NCBI GenBank assembly: GCA_031272345.1
Contig: JAISTZ010000183.1
Coordinates: forward strand, 1-8,947
Origin: Spirochaetaceae bacterium
GTDB lineage: Bacteria; Spirochaetota; Spirochaetia; Treponematales; Treponemataceae
DNA: 8,947 nucleotides
Direction of reading: 5' to 3'
Shown here: positions 6,592 through 8,947 of the stretch, one piece after another
Layout: every line of letters begins with the position of its first letter
Position numbering within the stretch: the stretch's first letter is position 1
Position numbers and translations under genes: made by a program
Notes under the pieces: model-generated
Told to the model about the DNA's origin: nothing
Seen by the model: only the letters and a program-made list of their open reading frames with translations
Databases searched by the model: none

Positions 6592-6596
6592 CGACT

Positions 6597-6968
6597 ATGA
6601 CAACACCAGAGGATGTGCGGTACACCAGGACCCACGAGTGGGTGCGGAATCCCGAGGGGGAGTGCGAAATCGGGCTCACGGACTATGCCCAGCACGAACT
6701 GGGGGACATCGTGTTCGTGAACCTGCCCCAGGTTGGGGACCCCCTCAAAACCGGGGAGGCCTTCGGGGACATTGAGTCCGTCAAGGCGGTTTCGGACATC
6801 TACAGCCCCCTGGACGGGGAAGTGACCGCAATCAACGAGGCCGTCATGGACGAGCCGGAACGGGTCAACAGGGCCCCCTACGAAACCTGGCTCATCAAGG
6901 CCAGGGGCGTTTTCAAAGAGGGCGGACTCATTTCAGCGGAAGCCTACCGGAGTTTGACAAAAAAATAA
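6597..6968 (+). CDS. gcvH: Glycine cleavage system H protein (lipoyl carrier)
   Basis: A 123-residue protein, the usual size for GcvH. It carries the aminomethyl group on a lipoyl arm between the P, T and L proteins in the cytoplasm. The N-terminus R-Y-T-R-T-H-E-W (8-15) and I-G-L-T-D-Y-A-Q (25-32) are family signatures. The lipoylation site is E-S-V-K-A-V-S-D (60-67) with the modified lysine at K63, and S-P-L-D-G-E-V (70-76) follows as in all H proteins. The C-terminus ends with the expected acidic/aromatic segment A-E-A-Y. The next gene, gcvPA, begins 24 bases downstream with its own binding site. This gene is normally preceded by gcvT in gcv operons of this type, but here a CNNM gene is upstream. 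Confidence 0.96.
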   Translation: MTTPEDVRYTRTHEWVRNPEGECEIGLTDYAQHELGDIVFVNLPQVGDPLKTGEAFGDIESVKAVSDIYSPLDGEVTAINEAVMDEPERVNRAPYETWLIKARGVFKEGGLISAEAYRSLTKK

Positions 6969-6992
6969 GGCCCCCGGCCACAAGGAGACATT

Positions 6993-8303
6993 ATGGGCCA
7001 CTACATCCCGAACACCCCCGGTGAACGGGAGTACATGCTGAAAACCCTGGGCGTCACAACCTGGGAAGAACTGTTTGCGGCGGTTCCCGAGGGGGTGCGC
7101 GTCAAGGGCCTTCACCTTCCCCCGGGGCTTTCGGAACTGGAAGTGTCCCGCCGGATGGAAGCCCTGAGCGCGGAGAATCACGTCTACCGCACCGTCTTCC
7201 GGGGGGCCGGCTCCTACCGGCACTACATCCCCGCGGCGGTGCGGCGGATCACCGCCAACGAGACCTTCCTCACCGCCTACACCCCCTACCAGGCGGAAAT
7301 CAGCCAGGGGGTCCTCCAGTCAATCTTTGAATATCAAACCATGATATGCGAACTCACCGGCATGGACGCCTCAAACGCCTCGGCCTACGACGGGGCCAGC
7401 GCCGCCGCCGAGGGGGCCGCCATGTGCCGGGAGCGGAACCGGACCTCCCTCTTCGTGTCCGAAGGGGCCGCCCCCCAGACCCTCCAGACCCTGCGGACCT
7501 ATTGCCGGGGCTACGGCATGGACGTCCGCACCGTCCCCCTCAAGGACGGAAAAACCGGCCCGGAGGCCCTCAAGGCCATGCTCACGGCGGACGCGGCGGG
7601 GGTCTACATCCAGCAGCCCAACTACTTCGGCCTCATCGAGGACCTTTCGGCCCTTGGGGAGATCGCCCACGGGGCCGGGGCAAAGCTGATCGCCGGGTGC
7701 AACCCCATCGCCCTGGGGCTCCTCGAAAGCCCCGGGGCCTGCGGGGCGGACATCGCCGTGGGGGAGGGCCAGCCCCTGGGGCTTCCCATGGCCTTCGGGG
7801 GGCCCTACCTGGGGTTCATGGCCTGCAAGGCGGCCCTTTTGCGGAAACTTCCGGGCCGGATCGTGGGCCAAACAAGGGACGCCCAGGGCAGGCGGGCCTT
7901 CGTGCTCACCCTGCAAGCCAGGGAACAGCACATCCGGCGGGAGAAGGCCTCGAGCAACCTCTGCTCCAACGAGGCCCTCTGCGCGCTCACCGCCGGGGTG
8001 TACCTTGCGGTGATGGGGGCCGAAGGTCTCGCGGAAGCGGCCCGCCAGTGCCGCGCCAAGGCGGTCTACGCCGCACGGGAGCTTTCCCGCATCAGGGGCT
8101 TCGAGCTTGCCTATCCGGGGGAGTTCTTCAACGAGTTCGTCACCGCCTGCCCGGACGCGGAGAAGACCCTTTCCCTGCTGAAACAGCGTGACATCCTCGG
8201 GGGGCTTCCCCTGGGAGCTAGAAAAATTCTCTGGTGTTGCACAGAAGTGAACACAAAGGCCGAAATCGACGAGCTCGTCGCAACCGTAAAGGAGGCGCGG
8301 TGA
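6993..8303 (+). CDS. gcvPA: Glycine dehydrogenase (decarboxylating) subunit 1
   Basis: A 436-residue protein, the N-terminal half of a split P protein. With GcvPB it decarboxylates glycine using pyridoxal phosphate and passes the aminomethyl group to the lipoyl arm of GcvH. Clear family blocks are F-R-G-A-G-S-Y-R-H-Y-I-P (69-80), T-A-Y-T-P-Y-Q-A-E-I-S-Q-G (94-106), N-A-S-A-Y-D-G-A-S-A (128-137), G-Q-P-L-G-L-P-M-A-F-G-G-P (259-271), L-P-G-R-I-V-G-Q-T (286-294) and Q-A-R-E-Q-H-I-R-R-E-K-A (308-319). Length is normal and no break is seen. AAGGAG at 6982-6987 sits 5 bases before the ATG. Its TGA stop overlaps the gcvPB ATG (TGATG), which suits equal synthesis of the two subunits. Confidence 0.96.
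   Translation: MGHYIPNTPGEREYMLKTLGVTTWEELFAAVPEGVRVKGLHLPPGLSELEVSRRMEALSAENHVYRTVFRGAGSYRHYIPAAVRRITANETFLTAYTPYQAEISQGVLQSIFEYQTMICELTGMDASNASAYDGASAAAEGAAMCRERNRTSLFVSEGAAPQTLQTLRTYCRGYGMDVRTVPLKDGKTGPEALKAMLTADAAGVYIQQPNYFGLIEDLSALGEIAHGAGAKLIAGCNPIALGLLESPGACGADIAVGEGQPLGLPMAFGGPYLGFMACKAALLRKLPGRIVGQTRDAQGRRAFVLTLQAREQHIRREKASSNLCSNEALCALTAGVYLAVMGAEGLAEAARQCRAKAVYAARELSRIRGFELAYPGEFFNEFVTACPDAEKTLSLLKQRDILGGLPLGARKILWCCTEVNTKAEIDELVATVKEAR
8288..8295 (+). promoter_or_regulatory. Strong ribosome binding site of gcvPB inside the gcvPA end
   Basis: AAAGGAGG lies 7 bases before ATG 8303, an ideal spacing. A GTG at 8300 in the same frame is only 4 bases away and is less likely to be the start. 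Confidence 0.8.
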
Positions 8304-8947
8304 TGGAACTCATCTTCGAGAAAAGCAAACCCGGAAGGGGCTCCTCCATCCTGCCCCCCTGCGACGTGCCCGGCGCGCCCCTTGCATCGGGAACCCGGAA
8401 AATTCCGCCCCATCTCCCGTCCCTGGACGAAAACCAGGTGAGCCGCCACTACTCGGCCCTGGCGAAGCGCTCCTTCGGGGTGAACGACGGGTTCTATCCC
8501 CTGGGTTCCTGCACCATGAAGTACAACCCCAAGATAAACGAGGTCGCCGCGTCCCTGCCCGGTTTCACGGACATCCACCCCCTCCAGGACGCGCCCTCCG
8601 TGCAGGGCTGCCTCCGGGCGCTCTGCCAGGCGGAAAAGCTGCTCGCCGAAATCACCGGCACTGACCACGTCACCTTCCAGCCCGCGGCCGGGGCCCACGG
8701 GGAACTGACCGGGCTCCTCCTCATACGGGCCTGGCACGCCAAACGGGGGGACTCCGGGCGGGTCAAGATCATCGTGCCGGATTCCGCCCACGGCACGAAC
8801 CCGGCCAGCGCGGCCATGGCGGGCTTTTCCGTGGTCAACATCCCCTCCACCGGGGACGGCTACGTCGACCTGGACGCGCTCCGGGCCGCCTGCGGGGAGG
8901 ACACGGCGGGGCTCATGCTCACCAACCCCAACACCCTGGGGCTCTTC
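8303..8947 (+). CDS. gcvPB: Glycine dehydrogenase (decarboxylating) subunit 2, 3' end cut by window edge
   Basis: The frame is open to the right edge, giving 215 of the roughly 480 codons usual for GcvPB. This is the C-terminal half of the P protein and carries the pyridoxal phosphate lysine, which lies beyond the window. Visible family blocks are F-Y-P-L-G-S-C-T-M-K-Y-N-P-K (64-77), F-Q-P-A-A-G-A-H-G-E (125-134), P-D-S-A-H-G-T-N-P-A-S-A (159-170), G-Y-V-D-L-D-A-L (186-193) and L-T-N-P-N-T-L-G (206-213). It is translationally coupled to gcvPA by the one-base TGATG overlap. No frameshift or unusual residue is seen in the part present. Confidence 0.95.
   Translation, partial: MELIFEKSKPGRGSSILPPCDVPGAPLASGTRKIPPHLPSLDENQVSRHYSALAKRSFGVNDGFYPLGSCTMKYNPKINEVAASLPGFTDIHPLQDAPSVQGCLRALCQAEKLLAEITGTDHVTFQPAAGAHGELTGLLLIRAWHAKRGDSGRVKIIVPDSAHGTNPASAAMAGFSVVNIPSTGDGYVDLDALRAACGEDTAGLMLTNPNTLGLF

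Noticed and set aside
6528..6596. An N-terminal extension of gcvH starting at ATG 6528
   Set aside because: It adds 23 residues not found in GcvH proteins, and GGAGG at 6587-6591 clearly points to ATG 6597.
6527..6596. A glycine riboswitch ahead of gcvH
   Set aside because: Only 70 bases separate the genes, too short for a glycine aptamer with an expression platform, and no aptamer-like core is visible.

Overview
This GC-rich window (roughly 60% or more G+C by eye) comes from a diderm bacterium. It has a signal-peptide outer-membrane beta-barrel protein and a lipoprotein with a loose lipobox (I-P-G-C). The mix of Ig-like lipoprotein, WbaP-type sugar transferase, paired CNNM/CorC proteins and split glycine decarboxylase genes fits a Treponema-like spirochaete. 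That placement is an inference from gene content, and other diderm phyla cannot be excluded.

Left part, minus strand (1-3909). A WbaP-like glycosylphosphotransferase gene (2461-3909) is followed after one base by a gene for a secreted, POTRA-plus-barrel Omp85-like protein (858-2459). A good intrinsic terminator (829-848) closes this pair. About 30 bases further on is a near-consensus sigma70-type promoter (771-799) for a lipoprotein gene with tandem bacterial Ig-like domains, which runs off the left edge. The first codons of that lipoprotein lie in a TG/CA dinucleotide tract plus a homopolymer, so its start is uncertain and possibly switchable.

Centre, plus strand (3951-6526). Back-to-back promoters at 3916-3979 appear to drive wbaP to the left and two adjacent CNNM/CorC-type membrane proteins to the right. 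Both predicted transcripts would have almost no 5' leader. The two CNNM genes are paralogues 3 bases apart, and the second has lost the usual Pro-Arg motif of its first CBS domain.

Right part, plus strand (6527-8947). gcvH, gcvPA and gcvPB encode the lipoyl carrier and the two P-protein subunits of the glycine cleavage system, with strong ribosome binding sites and tight coupling. gcvT is not in front of gcvH, where the second CNNM gene sits instead. The last gene is cut by the window edge.

Most of the window is recognisable housekeeping and envelope biology, and I do not see a clearly new multi-gene system. The observations most worth checking are the slippage-prone lipoprotein start, the divergent leaderless promoters, the WbaP/Omp85-like pairing, and the three-way complementary segment ahead of gcvH. 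No tRNA, rRNA, CRISPR array, insertion sequence or phage gene was seen.
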